This document shows positions 1 through 7,256 of a stretch of DNA of 24,638 bases, one piece after another (the stretch's first letter is position 1; each line of letters opens with the position of its first letter). The notes beneath the pieces are model-generated. The model was given only the letters and a program-made list of their open reading frames with translations. It was not told where the DNA came from and made no database searches. This stretch comes from an uncultured Pseudomonadota bacterium (GTDB taxonomy: Bacteria > Pseudomonadota > Gammaproteobacteria > Burkholderiales > Usitatibacteraceae). The position numbers and the translations under genes were made by a program. The stretch lies in contig CALEJW010000203.1 in the NCBI GenBank assembly GCA_937898635.1, positions 1 to 24,638 of the forward strand, written 5' to 3'.

Positions 1-80
1 GCGAGGTACTGCTGCATCATCGGCGTGTGGCCGGCGCTCGCGCCGGGCGGGGAGGCGATCCGGGACTTCATCGCGGACAT
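1..80 (-). CDS. mutS: DNA mismatch repair protein MutS, N-terminal fragment (gene runs off the left edge)
   Basis: Only the first 26 codons are inside the window. Read on the minus strand from an ATG at 80-78, they contain the segment HTPMMQQYL, the hallmark of the MutS N-terminal mismatch-binding domain I (E. coli MutS begins with a short leader and then AHTPMMQQYLRLK). An in-frame ATG at 71-69 is an alternative start. MutS recognises base mismatches and small loops and recruits MutL. The gene diverges from menA, with about 155 bp between the two start codons. The fragment is short, but the motif is distinctive, so the call is fairly firm. Nothing can be said about the rest of the protein. 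Confidence 0.82.
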   Translation of the reverse strand, partial: MSAMKSRIASPPGASAGHTPMMQQYL

Positions 81-201
81 TGTAATGGCGCCCCCTGGTA
101 CGCGCCCGGCCGGCGGGGCGCGGGGACCGGGCTCGCCCGGTGCCCTCGCGGACCCGGGCGACGATTGCGCTCGCGCAACCGGTCCGCACGGTTCCGGGCC
201 G

Positions 202-207
202 TATAAT
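202..207 (+). promoter_or_regulatory. Candidate -10 element for menA (TATAAT)
   Basis: A perfect TATAAT lies 28 bp before the menA ATG in otherwise very GC-rich sequence. No convincing -35 hexamer is visible 16-18 bp upstream, so this may be an activator-dependent or weak promoter. Seen by eye only. Confidence 0.4.
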
Positions 208-235
208 CGGCCGCGTCTGCCGCCCCACCGGTCCC

Positions 236-1168
236 ATGCCCGCCACCCGCGCCGCACCGCACGACGACATCCCGCCGGGCTCGCTGAGAGCCTGGGCGGT
301 CGCGGTCCGCCCGCGCACGCTGTGGATCGCCGCGGTTCCCGTGGTGGTCGCCACCTGCCTCGCGTGGATGCACGAGGCGCCGATCCTGCCGTGGGTCGTG
401 GCGCTCGCCTTCGTCGCGTCGATCCTCATGCAGGTCATCACGAACCTGCAGAACGACGTGGGCTACACGGCGCGCGGCCTGGAGAGCGGAAAGCGCGTGG
501 GGCTGCCCCGCGCGACCGCCCGCGGCTGGCTGACGCCGTCGGAAGTCCGCCGCGCCATCGCGGTGGCCATCGCGGCCGCGGTCGCGGTGGGCGCGCCGCT
601 CGCGATGCACGCGGGGCCGGCGGTCGCCGGCATCGGGCTTGCGTCGGTGCTCGCGGCGCTCTCCTACATGGGCGGGCCGCGCCCGATCGCCTACACGCCG
701 TTCGGCGAGCTCGCGGTCTTCGTCTTCTTCGGCCTGGTGGCCGTGCTCGGCACCTACCTCCTCCACGCGGGGCCGGGGGGAATGCAGGTGTGGCTCGCGG
801 CGATCGCGGTCGGCTCCCACGCCGCCGCGGTCCTCGTCGTGAACAACCACCGCGACGCGGAGCACGACCGGGGGACCGGCCGGCGGACCTTCGCGGCGGT
901 ATTCGGCGCCGCCGCCTCCGCGAGACTCTACGCGCTCGCCCTGTGGACGCCGTTCGCCGTCGTGGCGGCCATGGCGGCGGTGGGGTCGATGCCCTGGCTC
1001 GCGGCCCCGCTGCTCCTGCTGCCCGTGGCGGGGCGCCTGCACCGCGACTTCCTCGGCGTCATCGCGGGGCCCGCGTACAACCACATCCTCTTCCGCACGG
1101 TGAAGCTGGAGCTCGCCTTCGGCGCGGCGCTCTCGGCGGGCGCGCTCCTGCAGCGCCTGGCTTCCTGA
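236..1168 (+). CDS. menA: UbiA-superfamily prenyltransferase, MenA type (1,4-dihydroxy-2-naphthoate polyprenyltransferase)
   Basis: This is a 310-residue integral membrane protein with about eight to nine hydrophobic segments. MenA-type enzymes attach a polyprenyl chain to 1,4-dihydroxy-2-naphthoate in the inner membrane to give demethylmenaquinone. The first polar loop reads NLQNDVGYTARGLESGKRVG at about residues 70-89, which fits the MenA form of the Asp-rich prenyl-diphosphate motif. The second reads NNHRDAEHDRGTGRRTF, like the NNLRD..SDRENGK.T motif of E. coli MenA. A GELAVFVFFGL segment between them also fits MenA better than UbiA. The ATG at 236 puts the first membrane helix close to the N-terminus; the open frame extends further upstream without family support. 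The gene ends 9 bp from the end of convergent hemG. Many betaproteobacteria use ubiquinone only, so the actual substrate is uncertain. Confidence 0.82.
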   Translation: MPATRAAPHDDIPPGSLRAWAVAVRPRTLWIAAVPVVVATCLAWMHEAPILPWVVALAFVASILMQVITNLQNDVGYTARGLESGKRVGLPRATARGWLTPSEVRRAIAVAIAAAVAVGAPLAMHAGPAVAGIGLASVLAALSYMGGPRPIAYTPFGELAVFVFFGLVAVLGTYLLHAGPGGMQVWLAAIAVGSHAAAVLVVNNHRDAEHDRGTGRRTFAAVFGAAASARLYALALWTPFAVVAAMAAVGSMPWLAAPLLLLPVAGRLHRDFLGVIAGPAYNHILFRTVKLELAFGAALSAGALLQRLAS

Positions 1169-1177
1169 ACGGCCCGC

Positions 1178-1729
1178 CTAGAATCCCCGCTTCGGCGTGG
1201 CGATGCGCTTCGCGAAGGCCTCGGCGAAGTCGGCGACGGCCTTCCAGTCGGTGTACTCGTGGTCGCCGGGCTCCGGCGGCGGGCCGGACTTGCGCAGCGA
1301 CAGGCGCACGAGGATCGTCTTGAAGATCCCGTAGCGCGAATGGCGTATCGCCCCGGCGAAGCTCGTGGCCACGTCGGGCTTCCAGTCGGCCTCGGCGGTG
1401 AACGCCTCGAGGTAGCTCTTCGCCGCCGCGGGATCGCGGTGCGGCCCCCCGGCCGACAGCGACACGGAGAAGAAGGCGGTATGGCGAGTGTGCAGTATCG
1501 CGCGGTGATCCTTCACGAGGGCGAGGACCGGCTTCGCGTGGTGGCCGTAGTGGATGGCCGAGCCGATCACCACGCCGTCGTAGGCGGCGAGGTTGGCCCC
1601 GGGATCGGGTTTCGTCGCGTCGCGCAGCGCGACCTCGTAGCCCGCCTCGCGGATATGCTCCGCGATGCGGCGCGCGATCTTGGCGGCCTGCCCCTCTTCC
1701 GAGGCGAAGATGACGAGTACGCGGGACAC
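1178..1729 (-). CDS. hemG: Flavodoxin-fold protoporphyrinogen IX dehydrogenase, HemG type
   Basis: The 183-residue protein starts VLVIFASEEGQAAKIAR, a flavodoxin FMN-phosphate loop. It continues with HemG-family segments: DGVVIGSAIHYGHH at about 55-68, AFFSVSLSAGGPHRDP at about 89-104, AGAIRHSRYGIF and EYTDWKAVADFA near the C-terminus. HemG oxidises protoporphyrinogen IX to protoporphyrin IX and passes electrons to the quinone pool. The start is GTG at 1729-1727, preceded at a good distance by a strong GGAGGAG ribosome binding site; longer open frames upstream overlap suhB and have no family match. It lies 32 bp after suhB on the same strand, so the two are probably co-transcribed. Convergent menA could supply a menaquinone acceptor, but that link is inferred from position only. 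Confidence 0.85.
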   Translation of the reverse strand: MSRVLVIFASEEGQAAKIARRIAEHIREAGYEVALRDATKPDPGANLAAYDGVVIGSAIHYGHHAKPVLALVKDHRAILHTRHTAFFSVSLSAGGPHRDPAAAKSYLEAFTAEADWKPDVATSFAGAIRHSRYGIFKTILVRLSLRKSGPPPEPGDHEYTDWKAVADFAEAFAKRIATPKRGF

Positions 1730-1761
1730 GCTCTCCTCCGTGCTGTCGTCGGGTCTGCGAT

Positions 1762-2550
1762 TCAGGCGCGCTCGGCGAGGAGCTTGAGCAGCGGCTCGAA
1801 GAGCTTCGGGTTCGCCGCGACGATTCGTCCGCTCTCCAGGAAGCCGTCGGCGCCGGCGAAATCCCCGACGAGGCCGCCGGCCTCGCGAACGAGGAGCGCG
1901 CCGCCCGCCATGTCCCAGGGCGAAAGGCCCATCTCCCAGAAGCCGTCGAGGCGCCCCGCGGCGACCCAGGCGAGGTCGAGCGCGGCCGAGCCGGGCCGGC
2001 GAACGCCCGCCACCCGGCGCGTCACCGCCGCGAACATGCGCAGGTACTCGTCGAAGTGCGTGAAGTCGCGGAAGGGGAAGCCCGTGCCGATGAGGCAATC
2101 CTCCAGGCGGTCCGCCGCGCTCGCGCGGATGCGCCGGTCGTTGAGGAAGGCCCCGGCGCCGCGCGTGGCGGTGAAGAGCTCGTTGCGGTTCGGGTCGTAG
2201 ACGACGGCCTGCTGGAGCACGCCCTTGTGCCTGAGCGCGATCGACACGCAGTACTGCGGGAAGCCGTGCAGGAAGTTGGTCGTCCCGTCGAGCGGGTCGA
2301 TGATCCAGAGGTGATCGCTTTCCTGCGCCGGGGCCGAGGCCCCGCTCTCCTCGCCGAGGAAGGCGTGGGAGGGGTAGGCCTCCTTCAGGGTGCGGATGAT
2401 CGCGTCCTCCGCCGCGTGGTCGACCTCGGTCACGAAGTCGTTGTGCTGCTTCCGGCGCACCGTCAGGCGCTCGAGGTCGAACGAGGCTCGCGTGATGATC
2501 GCGCCTGCCTTGCGCGCGGCCTTCACGGCGGTGTTCAGCATGGGGTGCAT
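1762..2550 (-). CDS. suhB: Inositol-1-monophosphatase family protein SuhB
   Basis: This 262-residue protein begins MHPMLNTAVKAARKAG, nearly identical to the start of E. coli SuhB, which fixes the start codon. The metal-dependent phosphatase motifs are intact: GEE at about 67-69, DPLDGTTNFLHG at about 85-96, and WDMAGGALLVREAGG near residue 215. The family hydrolyses inositol-1-phosphate using Mg2+. In E. coli SuhB is also a component of ribosomal RNA antitermination complexes; whether this copy does both cannot be told from sequence. It is divergent from trmJ, an arrangement also found in E. coli next to isc, and is followed by hemG on the same strand. Confidence 0.95.
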   Translation of the reverse strand: MHPMLNTAVKAARKAGAIITRASFDLERLTVRRKQHNDFVTEVDHAAEDAIIRTLKEAYPSHAFLGEESGASAPAQESDHLWIIDPLDGTTNFLHGFPQYCVSIALRHKGVLQQAVVYDPNRNELFTATRGAGAFLNDRRIRASAADRLEDCLIGTGFPFRDFTHFDEYLRMFAAVTRRVAGVRRPGSAALDLAWVAAGRLDGFWEMGLSPWDMAGGALLVREAGGLVGDFAGADGFLESGRIVAANPKLFEPLLKLLAERA

Positions 2551-2607
2551 GGGAAAGAGCGGGGCGGCCGCGCCGCGGCGGGGCGCCGGGAAGTGTCGTC
2601 AGGCAGA

Positions 2608-2613
2608 ATTATA
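2608..2613 (-). promoter_or_regulatory. Candidate -10 element for suhB-hemG (TATAAT)
   Basis: On the minus strand a perfect TATAAT sits about 58 bp before the suhB ATG, in the 65-bp gap shared with trmJ. No good -35 hexamer is visible. On the plus strand the overlapping TTATAC abuts the trmJ start codon, too close to serve that ATG by a normal leader. Confidence 0.4.
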
Positions 2614-2615
2614 CG

Positions 2616-3353
2616 ATGAAGGCCAGGGAAACCCTCTCGCGGATCGCCGTCGTGCTCTCGCGCACGAGCCACCCGGGCAACATCGGCGCGGCCGCCCGGG
2701 CGATGAAGACGATGGGCCTGCGCGAGCTCGTGCTCGTCGCGCCCCGCCGCTTTCCCGATCCCGAGGCGCAGGCGCTCGCCGCGGGCGCGGCCGACGTGCT
2801 GGAGGGCGCAAGGGTGGTGGACACGCTCGCCGAGGCGCTGGCGGAGAGCGCCCTCTCGATCGGCTTCAGCGCCCGGGGACGCGGGCTCTCGCACCCGCCG
2901 CGGGAGTGGCGCGCGGCGGCGCCGGAGGCGGTCGAGGCCGCGGCGCTCGGTCGCGTGGCGCTGGTGTTCGGCAACGAGACCTCCGGGCTCACCAACGAGG
3001 AGCTGCTGGCTTGCCAGCGCCAGGCCTGCATTCCCGCGGATCCCGCCTGCCCCTCGCTCAACCTCGCCGCGGCGGTGCAGGTCGCGTGCTACGAGCTCGC
3101 GCTCGCGGCGAGCGCGTTCGCCGTTCCCGGCGGGCGCGCGCGCACGCCGGCCACGGGCGCGGACCTCGAGCGACTCCACGCGCGCCTGCGCGAGGCGCTT
3201 CTCGCGAGCGGCTTCCTCGACCCGAAGGCGCCGGGCCGCTACGACGAGCGCATGCGCCGGCTCGCGGCCCGCGCCGGCCTCGAGACGGAGGAGGTCGCGC
3301 TCCTGCACGGCATGCTCGACGCGCTCTCGCCGCGCGGGCGTGGCGGGCCGTAG
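2616..3353 (+). CDS. trmJ: tRNA (cytidine/uridine-2'-O-)-methyltransferase TrmJ
   Basis: The 245-residue protein belongs to the SPOUT superfamily. TrmJ methylates the 2'-OH of the nucleotide at position 32 of the tRNA anticodon loop, using S-adenosylmethionine. Diagnostic segments are TSHPGNIGAAARAMKTMGL at about 19-37, LVFGNETSGLTNEEL at about 120-134 (knot region, cofactor binding), and SLNLAAAVQVACYEL at about 148-162. The C-terminal RYDERMRRLAARAG segment is the family's dimer extension. Length matches E. coli TrmJ (about 246). The ATG at 2616 matches the family N-terminus; there is no strong ribosome binding site, so the mRNA may be leaderless or nearly so. Divergent suhB and the isc operon downstream reproduce the E. 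coli neighbourhood. Confidence 0.93.
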   Translation: MKARETLSRIAVVLSRTSHPGNIGAAARAMKTMGLRELVLVAPRRFPDPEAQALAAGAADVLEGARVVDTLAEALAESALSIGFSARGRGLSHPPREWRAAAPEAVEAAALGRVALVFGNETSGLTNEELLACQRQACIPADPACPSLNLAAAVQVACYELALAASAFAVPGGRARTPATGADLERLHARLREALLASGFLDPKAPGRYDERMRRLAARAGLETEEVALLHGMLDALSPRGRGGP

Positions 3354-3377
3354 GCAGGTGGAAGTCCCGCGCGGGGC

Positions 3378-4568
3378 CTAGGCGCGCAGTCGCGCCGGCG
3401 TTGCCAGCGCGCCGAGCGCGACCACGGCCATGAGCGCCGAACCGGCGACGAAGGGAATCTTCGCGCCGGCGACTTCGACGAGCCAGCCGCCCACCGCGAT
3501 GCCGGCCCCGAGCCCGCAGACGATGAAGGTCGCGGACCACGTGAAGGCCTCGGTGGCCTGGTGCGCGGGCGCCAGGCGCGAGACGAGGACGGACTGGCAG
3601 GCGATCGCCGGGGCGATCAGGGCGCCGGCGAGGAAGGCCGCCAGCATGAAGGCGGGAGCGCCTTCGGCGGGGTAGTGCAGGAGCAGCGGCAGGCACATGA
3701 GGCCGGCGGCAGCGGCGAACTGGCGCTCCACCGGCGCGCGAAGCGTGAGGCCGCCGAAGACGGCGCCGCCCAGCGCGCTGCCGAGCGAGCTCGCCGACAG
3801 GAACACGCCCGCGAGGGCGGGGTTCCCGAGGCCCGTGGCGTAGCCCGGGTATCCCACTTCCAGGAAGCCGATGCTCGTCGCCAGGCCGAAGGTCGCCGCG
3901 AAGACCGCGAGGAGGCGGGGCTCGGCGAGCGGTCCCAGCAGCGCGCGCGGAGCGGCCGCCGCGGGACGCAGGTAGGCGAGCGCCGGGGATGCGGCGAAGG
4001 TCGCGATCGCGGCGACGCTCACCGCGATCGCCAGCGCGAAGGCGGCCGTCGCGTTCGCGGCGGCGAGCACGCCCGCGACGATCGCCGGTCCCAGCGTGAG
4101 GTTCATCTCGATCAGCACCGCGTCGATGGAGAAGGCCCGGCGGCGATCCTCCTCGCCCTCGAACCGGTGGCGCCACAGCGTGCGCGCGAGGACGTTCGTG
4201 GGCGGGGCGAAGAGGCCGGCGAGCGCCGCCGCCACGGCGATGGCGGTAAAGCTGGCGCCGGTCAGGGCGCCGGCCAGGATCGCGGCGAGGCAAGCCGGGT
4301 GGACGACCCCCGTCACGAGCAGGGTGAGGCGCGGGCCCGAGCGGTCGATGAGGCGGCCCTGGACCGGCGCGCCCACGGCCATGGCGACGAAGTAGACGCC
4401 GGAGACGCTGCCGGCGAGCGCGTAGGAGCCCAGGGCCTCGCGAAGGAGCATGAGCATCGAAAGGCCCACCATCCCGAAGGGCAATCGCGCGAAGAGGGCG
4501 ACGCCCACGAGGGGAATCACCCCGGGTTGGCGGAAGAACTCGCGGTACGGTGCGGCGAGACGGCGCAT
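3378..4568 (-). CDS. Major facilitator superfamily transporter, substrate unknown
   Basis: This is a 396-residue hydrophobic protein with about twelve predicted membrane segments. The loop between helices 2 and 3 reads GAPVQGRLIDRSGPR, the MFS motif A (G-x-x-x-D-R-x-G-x-R), and the two halves look like the usual duplicated six-helix bundle. No substrate-specific motif was recognised; sugar-efflux or drug-efflux type MFS proteins are the general match. The ATG at 4568-4566 places the first helix at a normal distance. Frames extending to 4751 would overlap the start of divergent cysE and add an unconserved hydrophilic leader, so they are rejected. The ribosome binding site is weak. The gene is convergent with trmJ and separates it from cysE. 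Confidence 0.8.
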   Translation of the reverse strand: MRRLAAPYREFFRQPGVIPLVGVALFARLPFGMVGLSMLMLLREALGSYALAGSVSGVYFVAMAVGAPVQGRLIDRSGPRLTLLVTGVVHPACLAAILAGALTGASFTAIAVAAALAGLFAPPTNVLARTLWRHRFEGEEDRRRAFSIDAVLIEMNLTLGPAIVAGVLAAANATAAFALAIAVSVAAIATFAASPALAYLRPAAAAPRALLGPLAEPRLLAVFAATFGLATSIGFLEVGYPGYATGLGNPALAGVFLSASSLGSALGGAVFGGLTLRAPVERQFAAAAGLMCLPLLLHYPAEGAPAFMLAAFLAGALIAPAIACQSVLVSRLAPAHQATEAFTWSATFIVCGLGAGIAVGGWLVEVAGAKIPFVAGSALMAVVALGALATPARLRA

Positions 4569-4607
4569 GGCGGGCGGAACCGGCGCGGCGCGGCGCCGAT
4601 CCAATTG

Positions 4608-4637
4608 TTGATTGTTGCGGCCGGAGGATAGTAGATT
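4608..4637 (+). promoter_or_regulatory. Candidate sigma-70-type promoter for cysE
   Basis: TTGATT at 4608-4613 and TAGATT at 4632-4637 are 18 bp apart in an unusually AT-rich patch (4602-4640) of the gap between the divergent MFS and cysE genes. This is a plausible but unproven promoter, placed about 35 bp before the cysE ATG. Confidence 0.35.
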
Positions 4638-4671
4638 TCCCCGTTGCTCCCGAAAAAAAGCGAATGAGGCC

Positions 4672-5403
4672 ATGTTCACGAGGATCCGCGAAGACATCCG
4701 CTGCGTGTTCGCGCGCGACCCGGCCGCCCGCTCGGTCTGGGAGGTCCTCACCTGCTATCCGGGCTTCCACGCGATCACCTTCCACCGCTTCGCGCACGCG
4801 TTGTGGACGGCCGGCTTCCAGTGGCTCGGGCGCCTCGTGTCGCACATCTCGCGCTTCCTCACGGGCATCGAGATCCATCCCGGCGCCACCCTCGGCCGGC
4901 GCGTGTTCATCGACCACGGCATGGGCGTCGTGATCGGCGAGACGGCGGAGGTGGGCGACGACTGCACGCTCTACCACGGCGTGACGCTCGGGGGCGTTTC
5001 CTGGAACAAGGGCAAGCGCCACCCCACGCTCGGCAAGGGCGTGGTGGTGGGTGCCGGCGCGAAGATCCTCGGGCCCTTCGAGGTGGGGGACGGGGCCCGG
5101 GTCGGCTCCAACTCCGTCGTGGTGAAGCCCGTCCCGCCGGGCGCGACGGTGGTGGGCATCCCGGCGCGCCTGGTCGAGGACCGCACGGCCGCCCGCATGA
5201 GCTTCGACGCCTACGCGGTCAGCGGCAACCTCGACGACCCCCTCAACCAGGTGCTGCAGTCCATCGGCACCAAGACCGAAGACCTCGACGGCCAGCTCGC
5301 CGACCTCGCACGAAGGATTGCCGCGCTCGAGGCAAAGGGCGAGGATAAACAAGAGGATAGGGAGCCGCGGCTCACGGTGGCCACCACCCGAAACCACTCC
5401 TGA
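4672..5403 (+). CDS. cysE: Serine O-acetyltransferase CysE
   Basis: The 243-residue protein transfers acetyl from acetyl-CoA to L-serine, the first step of cysteine synthesis. The N-terminal helical part (about 1-60, with FHAITFHRFAHALW) is followed by the left-handed beta-helix built from hexapeptide repeats (about 65-175). This includes HPGATLGRRVFIDHGMGVVI with the catalytic His, then GETAEVGDDCTLYHGVTLGG and GAGAKILGPFEVGDGARVGS. The start at 4672 follows a TGAGG ribosome binding site and matches the usual N-terminus of short CysE proteins; an in-frame ATG at 4612 is not supported. The C-terminus (after about 200) is a charged coiled-coil-like tail ending NHS, lacking the terminal Ile by which many CysE proteins bind CysK. 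It lies just upstream of iscR, so cysteine supply is placed beside its consumer IscS. Confidence 0.93.
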   Translation: MFTRIREDIRCVFARDPAARSVWEVLTCYPGFHAITFHRFAHALWTAGFQWLGRLVSHISRFLTGIEIHPGATLGRRVFIDHGMGVVIGETAEVGDDCTLYHGVTLGGVSWNKGKRHPTLGKGVVVGAGAKILGPFEVGDGARVGSNSVVVKPVPPGATVVGIPARLVEDRTAARMSFDAYAVSGNLDDPLNQVLQSIGTKTEDLDGQLADLARRIAALEAKGEDKQEDREPRLTVATTRNHS

Positions 5404-5409
5404 GAGGCA

Positions 5410-5434
5410 ATAGTTGACGTAATCGGCGGGTTTT
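5410..5434 (+). promoter_or_regulatory. IscR type-1-like site A over the -35 region
   Basis: ATAGTTGAC at 5410-5418 matches the left half of the IscR type 1 consensus (ATASYYGACT...). The right half is poorly conserved. It overlaps the -35 hexamer of the iscR promoter. Consensus is from enterobacteria; binding here is inferred. Confidence 0.45.
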
Positions 5435-5442
5435 TCTATACT
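5414..5442 (+). promoter_or_regulatory. isc operon promoter
   Basis: TTGACG (5414-5419) and TATACT (5437-5442) are separated by exactly 17 bp, close to the sigma-70 consensus and the best such promoter seen in the window. The iscR ATG is 51 bp after the -10 element. IscR-like sites overlap both hexamers. Confidence 0.75.
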
Positions 5443-5462
5443 TGACTAACCTGGTCGGAATT
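5438..5462 (+). promoter_or_regulatory. IscR type-1-like operator B over the -10 region
   Basis: ATACTTGACTAACCTGGTC followed by GG fits ATASYYGACTRwwwYAGTCRR at most positions: the left half is perfect, while the centre and the distal right end differ. It overlaps the TATACT element, so [2Fe-2S]-IscR bound here would block RNA polymerase, giving the known negative feedback on isc. Confidence 0.65.
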
Positions 5463-5492
5463 AACCGGCCCAACCCACCGAACGAGGTCCCG

Positions 5493-5966
5493 ATGCGACT
5501 CACCACCAAGGGCAGGTTCGCGGTCACGGCGATGCTGGACCTCGCCCTGCATTCGACGAAGGGTCCCGTGACGCTCGCGGGCATCAGTGCCCGCCAGCGC
5601 ATCTCGCTTTCCTACCTCGAGCAGCTCTTCGGCAAGCTGCGGCGGCGCTCCCTCGTCGAGAGCGTGCGCGGCCCCGGTGGCGGCTACAACCTGGCGAGGG
5701 CCGCGGCCCTCATCACCGTGGCGGACATCATCAACGCCGTCGAGGAGTCGATCGACTCCACGCAGTGCGGCGGCAAGGAGAACTGCCACGACAACCACCG
5801 CTGCATGACCCACGACCTGTGGGAGGAGCTGAACGCGACCGTCCTGGGCTTCCTTTCCCGGGTCACGCTCGCCGAGCTGGTCGAGAAGCAGCGCACGCGC
5901 CCCGTCGCCGTGGCCGCGCCCCGCACGCGCTCCTCGCGCGCCGACGGCCCCACGATCACCGTCTGA
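5493..5966 (+). CDS. iscR: Fe-S cluster-sensing transcriptional regulator IscR
   Basis: This 157-residue Rrf2-family repressor begins MRLTTKGRFAVTAMLDLAL, the standard IscR start, preceded by a GAGGT ribosome binding site. The winged helix occupies about 1-65 (recognition part SARQRISLSYLEQLFGKLRR, wing RGPGGGYNLAR). The [2Fe-2S] ligands are all present at C92, C98, C104 and H107, the same numbering as E. coli. Holo-IscR represses its own operon; apo-IscR recognises a different site class. It is the first gene of the isc operon, with operator-like sequences in its promoter and iscS 20 bp downstream. Confidence 0.96.
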   Translation: MRLTTKGRFAVTAMLDLALHSTKGPVTLAGISARQRISLSYLEQLFGKLRRRSLVESVRGPGGGYNLARAAALITVADIINAVEESIDSTQCGGKENCHDNHRCMTHDLWEELNATVLGFLSRVTLAELVEKQRTRPVAVAAPRTRSSRADGPTITV

Positions 5967-5986
5967 GGAAGAAGCACGCAACCGCC

Positions 5987-7204
5987 ATGACCGATTCGAG
6001 ACTGCCGATCTACCTGGACTATTCCGCGACGACGCCGGTCGACCCGCGCGTTGCCGAGAAGATGATCCCCTGGCTCACCGAGCACTTCGGCAACCCGGCC
6101 TCGCGAAGCCACGCCTACGGCTGGGAGGCCGAGGAAGCCGTGGAGAACGCGCGCGCCGAGGTCGCGAGGCTCGTGAACTGCGACGCCAAGGAGATCGTCT
6201 GGACCTCCGGGGCCACGGAATCGAACAACCTCGCGCTCAAGGGAGCCGCCCACTTCAACGCGTCCAAGGGCAAGCACATCGTCACGGTGAAGACGGAGCA
6301 CAAGGCCGTGCTCGACACCGTGCGCGAGCTCGAGCGCGTGGGCTTCGAGGCCACGTACCTCGATCCCGAGCCCGACGGCCTCGTGGACCCGGCGAAATTC
6401 GAGAAGGCCCTGCGCCCGGACACCACCGTCGCCTCGGTGATGCTGGTGAACAACGAGATCGGCGTGATCCAGCCCGTCGCGGCGTTCGGCGAGATCTGCC
6501 GCGCGCGCGGCATCGTCTTCCACGTGGACGCGGCGCAGGCGACGGGGAAGCTCCCCATCGACCTCGCGACGCTCAAGGTGGACCTGATGAGCTTCTCCGC
6601 GCACAAGACCTACGGCCCCAAGGGCGTCGGCGCGCTCTTCGTGCGCCGCAAGCCGCGCGTGCGGCTGGAGGCGCAGATGCACGGCGGCGGCCACGAGAGG
6701 GGACTGCGCTCCGGGACGCTGCCCACGCACCAGATCGTCGGCATGGGAGAGGCCTTCCGCCTCGCGCGCCTGGAGATGGCGACCGAGAGCGAGCGCATCC
6801 GCATGCTCCGCGACCGGCTGCTCGCCGGGGTGAGGGACATGGAGGAGGTCTACGTGAACGGCGACCTGGACCACCGGGTGCCGCACAACCTCAACGTGAG
6901 CTTCAACTTCGTCGAGGGCGAGTCCCTGATCATGGGCATGAAGGAGCTCGCCGTCTCGTCGGGCTCGGCGTGCACGTCCGCGAGCCTGGAGCCCTCCTAC
7001 GTATTGCGCGCGCTCGGGCGCAACGACGAGCTCGCCCACAGCTCGATCCGCTTCTCCATCGGGCGCTTCACGACGGAGGCCGAGATCGACTTCGCGGTGA
7101 AGCTCATCCGCGAACGCATCGGGAAGCTGCGCGAGATGAGCCCGCTGTGGGAGATGTACAAGGACGGCATCGACCTCAACACCGTCCAGTGGGCGGCGCA
7201 CTGA
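5987..7204 (+). CDS. iscS: Cysteine desulfurase IscS
   Basis: The 405-residue PLP enzyme takes sulfur from cysteine as a persulfide and hands it to IscU and other acceptors. H105 (VKTEHKAVLD), the PLP lysine K207 (SFSAHKTYGPKG) and the mobile-loop catalytic cysteine C329 (SSGSACTSASLEPSYVLRAL) are in place, and the C-terminal segment after it is almost identical to E. coli IscS (404 residues). The ATG at 5987 gives the normal N-terminus (LPIYLDYSATTPVDPRV). It lies between iscR and iscU in the operon. Confidence 0.97.
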   Translation: MTDSRLPIYLDYSATTPVDPRVAEKMIPWLTEHFGNPASRSHAYGWEAEEAVENARAEVARLVNCDAKEIVWTSGATESNNLALKGAAHFNASKGKHIVTVKTEHKAVLDTVRELERVGFEATYLDPEPDGLVDPAKFEKALRPDTTVASVMLVNNEIGVIQPVAAFGEICRARGIVFHVDAAQATGKLPIDLATLKVDLMSFSAHKTYGPKGVGALFVRRKPRVRLEAQMHGGGHERGLRSGTLPTHQIVGMGEAFRLARLEMATESERIRMLRDRLLAGVRDMEEVYVNGDLDHRVPHNLNVSFNFVEGESLIMGMKELAVSSGSACTSASLEPSYVLRALGRNDELAHSSIRFSIGRFTTEAEIDFAVKLIRERIGKLREMSPLWEMYKDGIDLNTVQWAAH

Positions 7205-7256
7205 ACGCGGCGGCCAATCACGGCACCGCGGGAACCGGCAGCAAGAGGAAACCACC

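Noticed and set aside
236..1168. UbiA (4-hydroxybenzoate polyprenyltransferase) as the identity of the prenyltransferase
   Set aside because: The two Asp/Asn-rich loops and the GELAVFVFFG segment follow the MenA pattern more closely. The substrate is still unproven.
3058..5397. 779-codon minus-strand frame across MFS, cysE and the isc promoter
   Set aside because: It contains no family motif and overlaps well-supported genes in other frames.
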